This document shows positions 50,271 to 60,209 of a stretch of DNA of 64,000 nucleotides, piece after piece. The DNA comes from Leptothrix sp. (in: b-proteobacteria). GTDB taxonomy: Bacteria; Pseudomonadota; Gammaproteobacteria; Burkholderiales; Burkholderiaceae_C. The stretch spans positions 1 through 64,000 of the forward strand of contig PNKV01000001.1 in the NCBI GenBank assembly GCA_013822685.1. Direction: 5' to 3'. A program made the translations under genes and the position numbers. Each line of letters begins with the position of its first letter. Position 1 is the stretch's first letter. Under the pieces are notes generated by a model, which had not been told where the DNA came from, searched no databases, and was given only the letters and a program-made list of their open reading frames with translations.

Positions 50271-51697
50271 GGTGCGATCTGCTCGGCGTAATCGTACAGG
50301 GCACCCAAGATGCCCTCGCCACGCTCATCGGCCGTCTCGCTGAGTTCGTCAATGCGGTCAAAGAAGGCCTGCAGCGACAGGCCCCCACCGGCGCCTTCGT
50401 GCAAACGCTCAACCCTCAGTTGCTGCCATCGCTCCTGGTCAGACGCGCTCAAGGTTTGCGGGAAATTGCGCGCGCGGTAACGGAACAGCAACTCGTCCAG
50501 GCGCGCGTCTTCAAAGCCTGTGCGTCGCTCGGCCAGCAACTCGGGGCTCAAGGCCCGCAAGCGGTCCAGTGCGTTGCGGTCATCCTTGCTCAAGAAACCG
50601 CCATACAAATCCTCGTCCACGTCGGCGGCCTGGCTTCGCGGCGGGCGCGCGAACACGTCGGGCCAGATGCCGGCCATCGAGGCGCCCAAACGCGCGGCCA
50701 CCTCGGCATGGCGCAAGGCCTGGTCAACGTCCAGGCCCCAACGCGCGGCCACTTCGGGCGTCACGGTCTTGAGGTTGCCGATCACGATGGGCGATTTGTT
50801 GATGTGGATGGAACGCAATGGCAGACGGGTCATGCCCTCGGGCAGCTCATCGGCCTTGCTGAAGGTGCGCTGGCGGATGGCCTCGGCGTTGAGCGAGAAC
50901 AGCTCGTTCGGGTCCACCGACAAGTCCCACACGATCAGCTCGTTCTTGTTGGTGGGGTGAGGCGCCAGGGGCCACACGATGGCCAGGCAACCGCGCTCCA
51001 CGCCGTATTGGCCCGACACATGCAGGAAGGGCTTGCCCACGCCGATCTCGGCCAGCACGGCGTCTTTCTTGCGCAGCTTCAGGCAGAACTCGAACAGCTT
51101 GGGCTGCCTTTGCAGGATCAAACGGGCCAGGCCAATGGTGGCACGCACATCCGACAAGGCATCGTGCGCCGCTTCGTGCGACAGGCCATTGGCGGCCGTC
51201 AGGTGCTCCAGCTTGAACGAGGGGCGGCCGTCATCGTGAAGCGGCCATGCGATGCCTTCAGGGCGCAAGGACCAGGTGCAGCGCACCACGTCCAGCAAAT
51301 CCCAGCGGCCGCAGTTGTTCTGCCACTCGCGGGCATAGGGGTCGATCAGGTTGCGCCAGAACAGGTGCCGTGTCACCTCGTCGTCAAAGCGGATGGTGTT
51401 GTAGCCCACGCCGATGGTGCCTGGCCATGCCAGCTCGCGTTCAATGGCCTGGGCAAAAGCGTGCTCAGGCAGGCCGCGCTCCAGGCAGGTCTGCGGCAGG
51501 ATGCCCGTGAGCAGGCAGGATTCGGGATCGGGCAGGTAGTCGGGCGCGGGCTGGCAATAGTGCATCACCGGCTCGCCCATTTCCTGAAGTTGCGCATCGG
51601 TGCGGATGCCCGCGAACTGTGCTGGCCGGTCGCGCCTGGGCACCCGGCCAAAGGTTTCGTAGTCGTGCCAGAAAAAGGTGAAGTCGCTCACTGCCAT
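50267..51697 (-). CDS. sbcB: exodeoxyribonuclease I
   Basis: A 476-residue 3'-5' single-strand DNA exonuclease for mismatch repair and recombination. The DnaQ-like domain has the ExoI motif FFWHDYETFGRVPRRDRPAQ, then VGYNTIRFDDEVTRHLFWRN and AAHDALSDVRATIGLARLIL, covering the catalytic Asp and Glu residues; the SH3-like and C-terminal domains follow. Length is normal. It starts inside the end of the UPF0158 gene (10-bp overlap). Confidence 0.95.
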   Translation of the reverse strand: MAVSDFTFFWHDYETFGRVPRRDRPAQFAGIRTDAQLQEMGEPVMHYCQPAPDYLPDPESCLLTGILPQTCLERGLPEHAFAQAIERELAWPGTIGVGYNTIRFDDEVTRHLFWRNLIDPYAREWQNNCGRWDLLDVVRCTWSLRPEGIAWPLHDDGRPSFKLEHLTAANGLSHEAAHDALSDVRATIGLARLILQRQPKLFEFCLKLRKKDAVLAEIGVGKPFLHVSGQYGVERGCLAIVWPLAPHPTNKNELIVWDLSVDPNELFSLNAEAIRQRTFSKADELPEGMTRLPLRSIHINKSPIVIGNLKTVTPEVAARWGLDVDQALRHAEVAARLGASMAGIWPDVFARPPRSQAADVDEDLYGGFLSKDDRNALDRLRALSPELLAERRTGFEDARLDELLFRYRARNFPQTLSASDQERWQQLRVERLHEGAGGGLSLQAFFDRIDELSETADERGEGILGALYDYAEQIAP

Positions 51698-52116
51698 TGG
51701 GGTTCAATGCCTTGTTGCTGGCACCAGTCTTGCGCCATGGCCAGATAGGCCTGGTGGTGGAATGAAAACCAAGCGTCCCTCCATTGCGGCAAGGCCTGCA
51801 TGGCCTCCTTGAAGGCCTCGAAGGGTTCGTCATCATTGAAAGCCGCGGTCAAGGTGACCCGTGCCTGCGGCTCACCCACCTGTGCGATGAACGCCTCGAT
51901 GACTTGCAAAGCCGGCTCTGCCTGCACTGGCTCGATCCAGCGGTAGCGCGGGTTGTCCGCCAGGTCGGGCGGCAAGGCTTCCAACCCCTCGCCGGCGTAG
52001 ATCACCTCACCCGTGTCCAAGTCCAGGTAGTGGCTGGGATCGTCCAGCTCATAGCGGGTGGCCAGCGCGATGATCAGGTCATCCAGGTCGATGGTCAATG
52101 TCTTCATGGTGGTCAT
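51688..52116 (-). CDS. UPF0158 family protein
   Basis: The 142-residue product has the UPF0158 features: [40 protein letters not shown], and a late [20 protein letters not shown]. Cytoplasmic, role unknown. It starts 12 bp after the rluA-like gene. MTTMKTL or MKTL (52107) may be the start. Confidence 0.88.
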   Translation of the reverse strand: MTTMKTLTIDLDDLIIALATRYELDDPSHYLDLDTGEVIYAGEGLEALPPDLADNPRYRWIEPVQAEPALQVIEAFIAQVGEPQARVTLTAAFNDDEPFEAFKEAMQALPQWRDAWFSFHHQAYLAMAQDWCQQQGIEPQWQ

Positions 52117-52128
52117 TCAAGGCTCATG

Positions 52129-52824
52129 TCAAAACGGGACGGGGCTGACAACGTGCACCGTCTCGCCCGTCTGGGGATGCTGAAACGTCAGCTCGGCCGC
52201 GTGCAGCGACAAGCGATCAGCCCGCGCCCGCACAGCGTCGCTGGCATACAAGGGGTCGCCCACGATGGCGTGGCCGATCGACATCATGTGCACACGCAAC
52301 TGGTGGGATCGTCCGGTCACCGGCTCAAGTTCAACCCGCGTGGTGTCATGCAAGGCATCACGCGAGGCGACCTGCCAGCGCGTCAAGGCTGGCTTGCCCT
52401 CCGTCCAATCCACTTTCTGGCGCGGGCGATGGGGCCAATCGGTGATCAAGGGCAACGCCACCTCACCCTGGTCGGCTTGCATCAAACCCGTCACCTGCGC
52501 CACATAGCGCTTGTGCACCTGCCGCGTCTGGAACAAGGCACTCAGATCCCGGTGCGCCTGCGGGCCCAGCGCCATGACCAGCAGGCCGGAGGTCTGCATG
52601 TCCAGGCGGTGCACGATCAAGGCCTGGGGGTACTCCAGCATCACGCGCGAGGCCAGGCTGTCATGAAACCGCTCACCGCGGCCTGGCACGCTCAGCAAGC
52701 CGCTGGGCTTGTTGACGATCAGCAGGGTGCTGTCCGCGTAGGCGATGTCCAGCCCGGTGTGCAGTGGGGGCGTGTAGTCGGCCAACTGGTGCTCGGTCAC
52801 GCCCACGGAAGGGTTAGTCATCAT
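52129..52824 (-). CDS. RluA family pseudouridine synthase
   Basis: A 231-residue RNA pseudouridine synthase. The catalytic Asp is in [20 protein letters not shown], preceded by [14 protein letters not shown] and followed by the C-terminal motif [15 protein letters not shown]. No S4 domain is fused, so it is of the RluA rather than RluC/D type; target RNA cannot be deduced. First gene of the operon with UPF0158, sbcB and the metallopeptidase. Divergent from acnA with 129 bp between. Confidence 0.9.
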   Translation of the reverse strand: MMTNPSVGVTEHQLADYTPPLHTGLDIAYADSTLLIVNKPSGLLSVPGRGERFHDSLASRVMLEYPQALIVHRLDMQTSGLLVMALGPQAHRDLSALFQTRQVHKRYVAQVTGLMQADQGEVALPLITDWPHRPRQKVDWTEGKPALTRWQVASRDALHDTTRVELEPVTGRSHQLRVHMMSIGHAIVGDPLYASDAVRARADRLSLHAAELTFQHPQTGETVHVVSPVPF

Positions 52825-52953
52825 GAACGAAACACCTCATTACCCCAAACCCGGACATCACAAAACCCCATGGCGACTAGCCTAGCGCAGAACCTGGCAG
52901 GCCCTGCCACAATGGTATTTTCGCATTGCGTCTGTTTTGCACGGAGAGTCCAC

Positions 52954-55803
52954 ATGGCCAAAGTCCCCAAGCATGCGTTTGCCAAAACGCTCAAGACATT
53001 CAAGACCGCATCAGGCAAGTCGCTGCAGTTCTACTCGCTGCCCGAATTGACCAAGCAATACCCGAGCGTGGCGCGCCTGCCGGTGTCGATCCGGATCGTG
53101 CTGGAGTCCGTGCTGCGCAACTGCGATGGCAAGAAGGTCACCGCCGAACACGTGGCCGAGCTGGCCAACTGGGCCCCTGTGGCGCCCCGCACCGATGAAA
53201 TTCCCTTTGTGGTGGCCCGCGTGGTGCTGCAGGATTTCACCGGCGTGCCCCTGTTGGCCGACCTGGCCGCCATGCGCAATGTGGCCGCCAGCCTGGGCAA
53301 GGCGCCCAAAAGCATCGAACCTTTGGTGCCCGTGGACCTGGTGGTCGACCACTCCGTGATGATCGACCATTACGGCACCAAGAACTCGCTCGATCTGAAC
53401 ATGAAGCTGGAGTTCCAGCGCAACCAGGAGCGCTACCAGTTCATGAAGTGGGGCATGCAGGCCTTCGACACCTTTGGCGTGGTGCCGCCCGGCTTCGGCA
53501 TCGTCCACCAGGTCAACCTGGAATACCTGGCGCGTGGCGTGCACCAAACCAAGGAAGGTGTGGCCTACCCCGACACCCTGGTGGGCACCGATAGCCACAC
53601 CACCATGATCAATGGCATTGGTGTGGTGGGCTGGGGCGTGGGCGGCATTGAGGCCGAGGCGGGCATGCTTGGCCAGCCTGTGTACTTCCTGACGCCCGAT
53701 GTGGTGGGCTTTGAGCTGACCGGCCAACTGCGCGAAGGCGTCACCGCCACCGACCTGGTGCTGACCGTGACCGAAATCCTCCGCAAGGAGAAGGTCGTTG
53801 GCAAGTTCGTCGAATTTTTTGGGGCGGGCACCACCACCCTGGCCCTGCCCGACCGGGCCACCATCGCCAACATGGCCCCTGAATATGGCGCCACCATGGG
53901 CTTTTTCCCCGTTGATGACAAGACCATCGACTATTTCAAGGGCACCGGCCGCACCAAGGCCGAGATCGAATCGTTCGAGGCCTACTTCAAGGCGCAGAAG
54001 CTCTACGGCGTGCCGCAAGCCGGCGAGATCGATTACTCCAGCGTCGTCAAACTGGACCTGGGCACCGTTACGCCCTCCCTGTCCGGCCCCAAACGCCCCC
54101 AGGATCGGATCGAGTTGGGCAATGTGAAAAGCCAGTTCACCAGCCTGTTCAGCAAGAGCCCGGTGGAGAACGGCTTCAACCAGCCGGCCGACAAACTGAA
54201 CCAGCGCTACCCGCTGGTGGGCGGCGAACCAGCCCCCCCTGCCAAACCCACCCCCCTGGGCGCCCCACGCCCGGTGCTTGAAATGGTGGCCAACCGGCCC
54301 ACCCTGGAATCCGCCCAGGGGAAGCCCATCAACAATGTCGATGCCGTCAACATCGGCAACGGCGATGTGCTGATCGCCGCCATCACTTCCTGCACCAACA
54401 CCTCCAACCCCAGCGTGTTGCTGGGGGCTGGGCTGCTGGCCAAGAAGGCGGTTGAAGCGGGCCTGACGGTCAAACCCCATGTCAAGACCTCCCTGGCACC
54501 GGGCTCGCGCATCGTCACCGAGTACCTCGAGAAAGCCGGCTTGTTGCCCTACCTTGAGAAACTGGGCTTCACCCTCGCCGCCTACGGCTGCACCACCTGC
54601 ATCGGTAACGCAGGCGACCTGACACCTGAGATCAACGAGGTCATCACCAAGAACGACCTGGTGTGCGCGGCCGTGCTGTCGGGCAACCGCAATTTCGAGG
54701 CACGCATCCACCCGAATCTGAAGGCCAATTTCCTGGCCTCTCCGCCGCTGGTGGTGGCCTATGCCATTGCCGGCAACGTCATGAAGGACCTGATGACCGA
54801 GCCCGTGGGCCAGGGCAAAAACGGCAAGGACATCTACCTGGGCGACATCTGGCCCAGCAGCGACGAGATCTACAAGCTCCTCAAGTTCGCGCTGAATGGC
54901 AAGGCCTACCGCGAGAACTACGACAAAGTCACCAGCGACCCGGGCAAGTTGTGGAACAACATCAAGGGCGTGAAGGGCAATGTGTACTCATGGCCGCACA
55001 GCACCTACATCGCCGAGCCGCCCTTCTTCAAGGACTTCACGCAAGAGCCCGTGTTCTCGGCCCCTGGCGTGACTGGCGCACGCGTCATGGCCCTGTTTGG
55101 AGACTCAATCACCACCGACCACATCTCGCCCGCAGGCTCCTTCAAGGAAACCACGCCAGCCGGCCAATACCTGCTGGCGCACGGCGTGCAGAAGGCCGAC
55201 TTCAACAGCTATGGCTCACGCCGCGGCAACCACGAGGTGATGATGCGTGGCACCTTCGCCAATGTGCGCATCAAGAACCTCATGCTGCCGCCCAAGCCCG
55301 ATGGCTCGCGCGAAGAAGGCGGCTACACCCTGTACCAGCTGGACGACGAGGACAAGGGCGCCAAGCTGCCCATCTATGACGCAGCCATGAAGTACCAGGC
55401 GGTCAAGGTGCCCACCATCATTCTGGCCGGCGAAGAATACGGCACCGGCTCCAGCCGCGACTGGGCCGCCAAGGGCACGCAACTGCTGGGCATCAAGGCC
55501 GTGGTGGCGCGCAGCTTCGAGCGCATCCACCGCTCCAACCTGGTCGGCATGGGCGTGTTGCCCCTGCAGTTCAAGGGCACGGACAACTGGGAATCGCTTG
55601 GCCTGAAGGGTGATGAGACCATCGACGTGCAACTGGGCGACGAGATCAAGCCGCAAGCGGATGCCAAGCTCGTCATCCACCGCCTGGATGGCAGCGTGCA
55701 GGAAGTGGTCGTCACCTTGCGGATCGACACCCCGATCGAGGTGGACTACTACCAGCACGGCGGCATCCTGCCCTTCGTGCTGCGGCAGCTGCTGGCCGCC
55801 TGA
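52954..55803 (+). CDS. acnA: aconitate hydratase A
   Basis: A 949-residue aconitase of the AcnA/IRP type, isomerising citrate and isocitrate with a 4Fe-4S cluster. The cluster Cys are in [19 protein letters not shown] and [19 protein letters not shown]; the C-terminal swivel domain holds [20 protein letters not shown] and [20 protein letters not shown]. Compared with usual 890-905 residues it carries a Pro-rich insertion of about 40 before the first Cys, around [18 protein letters not shown]. The true start is the ATG at 52954, with ACGGAGAG upstream; the frame opens far earlier by chance. Confidence 0.95.
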   Translation: MAKVPKHAFAKTLKTFKTASGKSLQFYSLPELTKQYPSVARLPVSIRIVLESVLRNCDGKKVTAEHVAELANWAPVAPRTDEIPFVVARVVLQDFTGVPLLADLAAMRNVAASLGKAPKSIEPLVPVDLVVDHSVMIDHYGTKNSLDLNMKLEFQRNQERYQFMKWGMQAFDTFGVVPPGFGIVHQVNLEYLARGVHQTKEGVAYPDTLVGTDSHTTMINGIGVVGWGVGGIEAEAGMLGQPVYFLTPDVVGFELTGQLREGVTATDLVLTVTEILRKEKVVGKFVEFFGAGTTTLALPDRATIANMAPEYGATMGFFPVDDKTIDYFKGTGRTKAEIESFEAYFKAQKLYGVPQAGEIDYSSVVKLDLGTVTPSLSGPKRPQDRIELGNVKSQFTSLFSKSPVENGFNQPADKLNQRYPLVGGEPAPPAKPTPLGAPRPVLEMVANRPTLESAQGKPINNVDAVNIGNGDVLIAAITSCTNTSNPSVLLGAGLLAKKAVEAGLTVKPHVKTSLAPGSRIVTEYLEKAGLLPYLEKLGFTLAAYGCTTCIGNAGDLTPEINEVITKNDLVCAAVLSGNRNFEARIHPNLKANFLASPPLVVAYAIAGNVMKDLMTEPVGQGKNGKDIYLGDIWPSSDEIYKLLKFALNGKAYRENYDKVTSDPGKLWNNIKGVKGNVYSWPHSTYIAEPPFFKDFTQEPVFSAPGVTGARVMALFGDSITTDHISPAGSFKETTPAGQYLLAHGVQKADFNSYGSRRGNHEVMMRGTFANVRIKNLMLPPKPDGSREEGGYTLYQLDDEDKGAKLPIYDAAMKYQAVKVPTIILAGEEYGTGSSRDWAAKGTQLLGIKAVVARSFERIHRSNLVGMGVLPLQFKGTDNWESLGLKGDETIDVQLGDEIKPQADAKLVIHRLDGSVQEVVVTLRIDTPIEVDYYQHGGILPFVLRQLLAA

Positions 55804-55820
55804 CAGCCCGGCACAGAAGT

Positions 55821-56180
55821 TCAGGGCCGCTGATCCAGCAGGACAGCGGCCTTTTTCTCGTCGAAGCCCACCACCCTCACCTGCCCATACTGCTCGATCA
55901 CCGGCCGCTTGATCACGCTGGCGTTGGCCAGCATCAAAGCCTTGGCGCTGGCCGCGTCAGTCACACCTGCCTTGGTCGCCTCGTCCAGCTTGCGCCAGGT
56001 CGTGCCTTGCCGGTTGACCAGCACTTCCCATCCGACCGCCTTGACCCAGGCGTCCAGCCGGTCTGCGGGCACGCCCTGCTTCTTGTAATCGTGGAACTGA
56101 AAATCAAGCCCTTGGGCCGTCAGCCAGGTGCGCGCCTTCTTGACCGTGTCGCAATTGGGGATCCCATAAACCGTCAACAT
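55821..56180 (-). CDS. ArsC/Spx-type thioredoxin-fold protein (YffB-like)
   Basis: The 119-residue product is of the ArsC/Spx/YffB family: [20 protein letters not shown] with a single Cys (no CXXC), [38 protein letters not shown] and [19 protein letters not shown]. It resembles YffB more than arsenate reductase; a glutathione-dependent thiol role is likely. I start at [11 protein letters not shown] (56180). Convergent to acnA. Confidence 0.88.
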   Translation of the reverse strand: MLTVYGIPNCDTVKKARTWLTAQGLDFQFHDYKKQGVPADRLDAWVKAVGWEVLVNRQGTTWRKLDEATKAGVTDAASAKALMLANASVIKRPVIEQYGQVRVVGFDEKKAAVLLDQRP

Positions 56181-56239
56181 CGCGGCCCTTTCACAAAAGC
56201 CCCATTTTGCCCGCCGCGCCACGCGGTAGGATGACGCCC

Positions 56240-56950
56240 ATGATGACGAACGCCGACCCCCAAGAACTGGCCAAATTCAGCGACCTGGCCCACCGCTGGT
56301 GGGACCCTGAAAGCGAGTTCCGCCCCCTGCACCAGATCAACCCGCTGCGGCTGGACTGGATCGACCAGCAAGCCAACATCAGTGGCAAGCGCGTGGTGGA
56401 TGTGGGCTGCGGCGGCGGCATCCTGGCCGAGTCGATGGCACGCCGGGGCGCCAACGTGCTGGGCATCGACCTGGCCGACCGGCCCTTGAAGGTTGCCCAA
56501 CTGCACGCCATGGAAAGCGGCGTGGCCAACCTGGACTACCGCAGCGTGTCGGCCGAGGCCTTGGCCGCCGAGCAGCCCGGCCAGTTCGACGTCGTCACCT
56601 GCATGGAAATGCTGGAGCACGTGCCCGACCCCTCCTCGGTGGTGCGCGCCTGCGCGCAGATGGCCAAGCCCGGCGGCTGGATCTTCTTCTCCACGCTCAA
56701 CCGCAATCCCAAGTCATTCCTCTTCGCCATCGTGGGCGCCGAATACCTGCTCAAGCTGCTGCCCAAGGGCACGCACGAGTTCGCGCGCTTCATCCGCCCG
56801 GCCGAACTGACCCGCTGGGCCCGCGAAGCCGACTTGTCGACCACGCAGATGAAAGGGCTGGAATACAACCCCATCACCCGCCGCTACTGGCTGTCGGGTG
56901 ACACCAGCGTCAACTACATGATCGCTTGCCGCAAGCCCGCCAAGGCATGA
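56240..56950 (+). CDS. ubiG: ubiquinone biosynthesis O-methyltransferase
   Basis: A 236-residue SAM-dependent methyltransferase that performs both O-methylations of ubiquinone synthesis. N-terminal [20 protein letters not shown] is diagnostic of UbiG; SAM motif [36 protein letters not shown] and [20 protein letters not shown] follow. I prefer the ATG at 56240, nine bases after TAGGA. The gph ATG overlaps its stop. Confidence 0.95.
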   Translation: MMTNADPQELAKFSDLAHRWWDPESEFRPLHQINPLRLDWIDQQANISGKRVVDVGCGGGILAESMARRGANVLGIDLADRPLKVAQLHAMESGVANLDYRSVSAEALAAEQPGQFDVVTCMEMLEHVPDPSSVVRACAQMAKPGGWIFFSTLNRNPKSFLFAIVGAEYLLKLLPKGTHEFARFIRPAELTRWAREADLSTTQMKGLEYNPITRRYWLSGDTSVNYMIACRKPAKA

Positions 56951-57642
56951 GCACAAGCCTGGCATTGAAGTGGGCCACGCCCCCCCAAGCGGTGCTGTTT
57001 GACCTGGACGGCACGCTCGCCGACACGGCTGGCGACCTGGGCGGCGCGCTCAACCACCTGCGGGTGCAGCGTGGTTTGCCGCCCATGCTTTTGGACTTGT
57101 TGCGGCCCCATGCCTCGGCCGGCGCGCGCGGGCTCATTGGCGTGGGCCTGGACATCCACCCCGGCCACGCTGAATACGAAGACCTGAGGCTGGCCTTTCT
57201 GGACGCCTACACGCAATGCCTGAGCGACACCACTGCCTTGTTCGACGGCGTGGCAGAGTTGTTGTCCACGCTTGAACAAGCAGGATTGAAATGGGGCGTG
57301 GTCACCAACAAGCCCCACCGCTTCACCATCCCAGTGATGCGCGGGCTGGGCCTGGAAAGCCGCAGCATGACCACCATCAGCGGTGACACCACGGCCCATG
57401 CCAAACCACATCCCTTGCCGCTGCTTACCGCCTGCGAACAGATCAAATCAGACCCGGCCGCCACACTGTACGTTGGCGACGACCTGCGAGACATCCAGGC
57501 CGCCCAAGCCGCCGGCATGCCCAGCGCTGCGGCAGGCTGGGGCTACTTGGGCCACAGCCACGACATCCGCGACTGGGGCGCCGACGTGATCACGGAGCGG
57601 CCGCTGGATTTGCTGGCCGTGCTCGGTTTGGGCCAACGCTGA
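56947..57642 (+). CDS. gph: phosphoglycolate phosphatase (HAD family)
   Basis: A 231-residue HAD phosphatase: motif [13 protein letters not shown], motif II VVTNKP, conserved Lys in [10 protein letters not shown] and acidic motif [19 protein letters not shown]. Cleaves 2-phosphoglycolate. The pairing with ubiG (ATGA overlap) is a standard proteobacterial arrangement. A strong hairpin covers its stop codon. Confidence 0.93.
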   Translation: MSTSLALKWATPPQAVLFDLDGTLADTAGDLGGALNHLRVQRGLPPMLLDLLRPHASAGARGLIGVGLDIHPGHAEYEDLRLAFLDAYTQCLSDTTALFDGVAELLSTLEQAGLKWGVVTNKPHRFTIPVMRGLGLESRSMTTISGDTTAHAKPHPLPLLTACEQIKSDPAATLYVGDDLRDIQAAQAAGMPSAAAGWGYLGHSHDIRDWGADVITERPLDLLAVLGLGQR

Positions 57643-57667
57643 GCGCGTTGGCCTGGAGGCTCAGGCC
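57631..57667. terminator. overlapping hairpins between convergent gph and manC
   Basis: GGCCAACGC-TGAGC-GCGTTGGCC (57631-57653) spans the gph stop with a perfect 9-bp stem; GGCCTG-GAGGCT-CAGGCC follows at 57650-57667. They overlap, so only one forms at a time. No T tract. Confidence 0.55.
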
Positions 57668-59115
57668 GAACGGCCGTAGTTGTCCTGGAACCGGACGATG
57701 TCGTCCTCACCCAGGTAGCTGCCCGACTGCACTTCAATGATCTCCAGCGGGATCGTGCCGGGGTTGACCAGGCGGTGCACGGTGCCCAGAGGGATGTAGG
57801 TCGACTGGTTCTCGGACAGCATCAGCACCTTGTCACCATTGGTGACCTCGGCCGTGCCGCTGACCACGATCCAGTGCTCGGCGCGGTGGTGGTGCATCTG
57901 CAAGCTGAGGCTGGCCTTGGGCTTGACCATGATGCGCTTGACCTGAAAACGCGGCCCGAAATCGATCGAGTCGTACCAGCCCCAAGGCCGGTGCACGCGG
58001 CGGTGCACGGTGCCTTCACTGCGCTCACGCACCGACAAGGCATTGACAATCTGTTTGACGTCCTGGCTGCAACTGCGGTCGGCCACCAGCACGGCATCTG
58101 GCGTCTCGACCACCACGATGTTGTCCAGGCCCACCGTGGCCACAAGGCGGCTCGTGGCGTGGACCAAGGTGTTGCGGCTGTTGTGCAGCAAGGCGTCGCC
58201 CTGGCTGGCGTTGCCTTGGCCATCCTGCGGGCTGACCTGCCAAACGGCATCCCAGGCTCCCAGGTCAGACCAACCCGCATCCAGCGGCACCATGCGCACC
58301 ACGAATCCGCTGGCGGGCTTGCCGGGGCACTGTTCCATCACGGCATAGTCGACCGACTCGGACGGCACGACGGAGAACTCGGCCTTGCCGGGGCGCACGA
58401 AGCTTGCATCAGTGGTGCGCACATCAAATGACTTGCGTGTGGCTTCCAGGATGTCTGGGCGGAAATGCTCCAGTGCGGCCAACCAGCGTGATGCACGCAT
58501 CACGAACATGCCGCTGTTCCAGAAATAGCCACCTTCAGCCACGTAGCCCTTGGCGGTTTCCAGATTGGGTTTTTCAACGAAAGCGACCACCGCCCGCGCG
58601 CCGTCGGCCTGCGCCTGCTCAGTGCGGATGTAGCCAAAACCGGTTTCAGGCCGGTCGGGCGTGATACCCAGGATCACGATGTCGCCCTTGGCAGCGCAAC
58701 GCACTGCCGTCTGCAAGGCTTTGGTGTAGGCGGCCTCATCAGTCACCGTCTGATCGGCGGGGGTCACCACCAAGATTGGGTCATCCCCTTCGGCCACAGC
58801 TTGCAAGGCGGCCAGCGCCACGGCAGGCGCGGTGTTGCGCCCCACGGGCTCCAGCAGCAATGACGACGGCTCGCCCTTGAGTTCACGAAGTTGGTCGAGC
58901 ACCAAAAAACGATGCTCTTCGTTGCCCACCACACAAGGCTTGGCCACGCTGATGTCTTCAGCCCCTAGAGACTGCAAACGCAAATGGGCTTGCTGGAACA
59001 GGCTCTGATTGCCTTGCAACACCAGGAACTGCTTGGGGTACAAGGCGCGGGACAACGGCCAAAGGCGGGTGCCCGATCCACCGGCCATGATCACGGGAAG
59101 CAAATTGAGTTTCAT
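57661..59115 (-). CDS. manC: mannose-1-phosphate guanylyltransferase/mannose-6-phosphate isomerase
   Basis: A 484-residue bifunctional enzyme for GDP-mannose. Pyrophosphorylase motif VIMAGGSGTRLWPLSRALYP near the start, FVEKPNLETAKGYV in the middle, and a C-terminal cupin (about 370-475) with RPWGWYDSIDFGPRFQVKRI and the metal-binding LQMHHHRAEHWIVV. Both domains complete. Last gene of the exopolysaccharide operon with galE, the EpsL-like barrel and the priming glycosyltransferase. Confidence 0.95.
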   Translation of the reverse strand: MKLNLLPVIMAGGSGTRLWPLSRALYPKQFLVLQGNQSLFQQAHLRLQSLGAEDISVAKPCVVGNEEHRFLVLDQLRELKGEPSSLLLEPVGRNTAPAVALAALQAVAEGDDPILVVTPADQTVTDEAAYTKALQTAVRCAAKGDIVILGITPDRPETGFGYIRTEQAQADGARAVVAFVEKPNLETAKGYVAEGGYFWNSGMFVMRASRWLAALEHFRPDILEATRKSFDVRTTDASFVRPGKAEFSVVPSESVDYAVMEQCPGKPASGFVVRMVPLDAGWSDLGAWDAVWQVSPQDGQGNASQGDALLHNSRNTLVHATSRLVATVGLDNIVVVETPDAVLVADRSCSQDVKQIVNALSVRERSEGTVHRRVHRPWGWYDSIDFGPRFQVKRIMVKPKASLSLQMHHHRAEHWIVVSGTAEVTNGDKVLMLSENQSTYIPLGTVHRLVNPGTIPLEIIEVQSGSYLGEDDIVRFQDNYGRSA

Positions 59116-59164
59116 ACGGTTCTATTCAGCAAAATTCAGGCCTAGTTTCTAGGCCAACCATTGG

Positions 59165-60196
59165 TCATCCAGCAAAGCCCTGGGGATTGTTGAACTGCCA
59201 GCGCCAGGAGTCTGCGCACATGTCGTCCAGGCCGCGCCGCGCCTTCCAGCCCATGGTGTTCAGCGCATGCGCCGGGTCAGCGTAGCAGGCATCTATGTCA
59301 CCCGGGCGACGAGGGGCAAACACCACGGGGATGTCGCGCCCCGACGCCTTGCCATAGGCCTGGGCCAGTTCCAGCACGCTGTAGCCCTGTCCTGTTCCAA
59401 GGTTCACCGTCAAGGAGCGATTCTGGTCGGCCAGGTAACGCAATGCCGCCACATGGCCTTCAGCCAAGTCGCAAACGTGGATGTAGTCGCGCACACCTGT
59501 GCCATCGGGCGTGTCGTAATCGTTGCCATAAACATTCAGGTGCTCGCGCCTGCCCGCCGCCACCTGAGCCACATAGGGCATCAGGTTGTTGGGGATGCCG
59601 CGCGGGTCTTCGCCAATCTGGCCACTTTCGTGGGCACCCACGGGGTTGAAGTAGCGCAGATACGCCACATGCCAGCCATTGTCGCAACGCTCCAACTCGC
59701 GCAGGATTTCTTCGCCCATCAGCTTGGTCTGACCGTAGGGATTGGTCACCCGCAAGGCGGCGCTTTCGGTGATGGGCAGTTGCTCAGGCTTGCCATAAAC
59801 AGTGGCCGAGGAGCTGAACACCACCTTGAACACCCCGTGCCTTTTCATGGCCTGGGTCACCGACAGCAACCCACCCAGGTTGTTCTCGAAGTAATCCAAG
59901 GGCTTTTCAATGGACTCACCCACGGCTTTCAAGGCCGCGAAATGCACCACCGCCGAAATACCGCCAAACTCGGATTGGCCCAGCTTGAAACACTGGTCAA
60001 GCACCGCGGCATCGCGCACATCGCCTTCGACAAACATGGGCTTGATCTTGCCCAGGTGCTCCAAGCGCTGCAGCACTTTGGGCGAGCTGTTCACGAAGTT
60101 GTCCACGCCCACCACATTAAACCCGGCGTTTTGCAGCGCCAACCAGGTGTGGGAGCCGATGTAGCCGGTGGCGCCGGTCAGGAGGATACAGGGCAT
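59165..60196 (-). CDS. galE: UDP-glucose 4-epimerase
   Basis: A 343-residue extended short-chain dehydrogenase. ILLTGATGYIGSHTWLAL binds NAD, the catalytic pair is in YGQTKLMGEEIL, and VFSSSATVYGKPEQLP holds the conserved Ser. Start at MPCILLTG (60196), where the fold begins. It supplies UDP-galactose for exopolysaccharide, 13 bp downstream of the EpsL-like gene. Confidence 0.94.
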   Translation of the reverse strand: MPCILLTGATGYIGSHTWLALQNAGFNVVGVDNFVNSSPKVLQRLEHLGKIKPMFVEGDVRDAAVLDQCFKLGQSEFGGISAVVHFAALKAVGESIEKPLDYFENNLGGLLSVTQAMKRHGVFKVVFSSSATVYGKPEQLPITESAALRVTNPYGQTKLMGEEILRELERCDNGWHVAYLRYFNPVGAHESGQIGEDPRGIPNNLMPYVAQVAAGRREHLNVYGNDYDTPDGTGVRDYIHVCDLAEGHVAALRYLADQNRSLTVNLGTGQGYSVLELAQAYGKASGRDIPVVFAPRRPGDIDACYADPAHALNTMGWKARRGLDDMCADSWRWQFNNPQGFAG

Positions 60197-60209
60197 GAGC
60201 GCGTTGAAC

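Noticed and set aside
51784-52953. Open frame extending acnA to 1339 residues
   Set aside because: It overlaps rluA-like and UPF0158 genes on the other strand and is GC-rich by-product frame; the AcnA N-terminus and ribosome binding site are at 52954.
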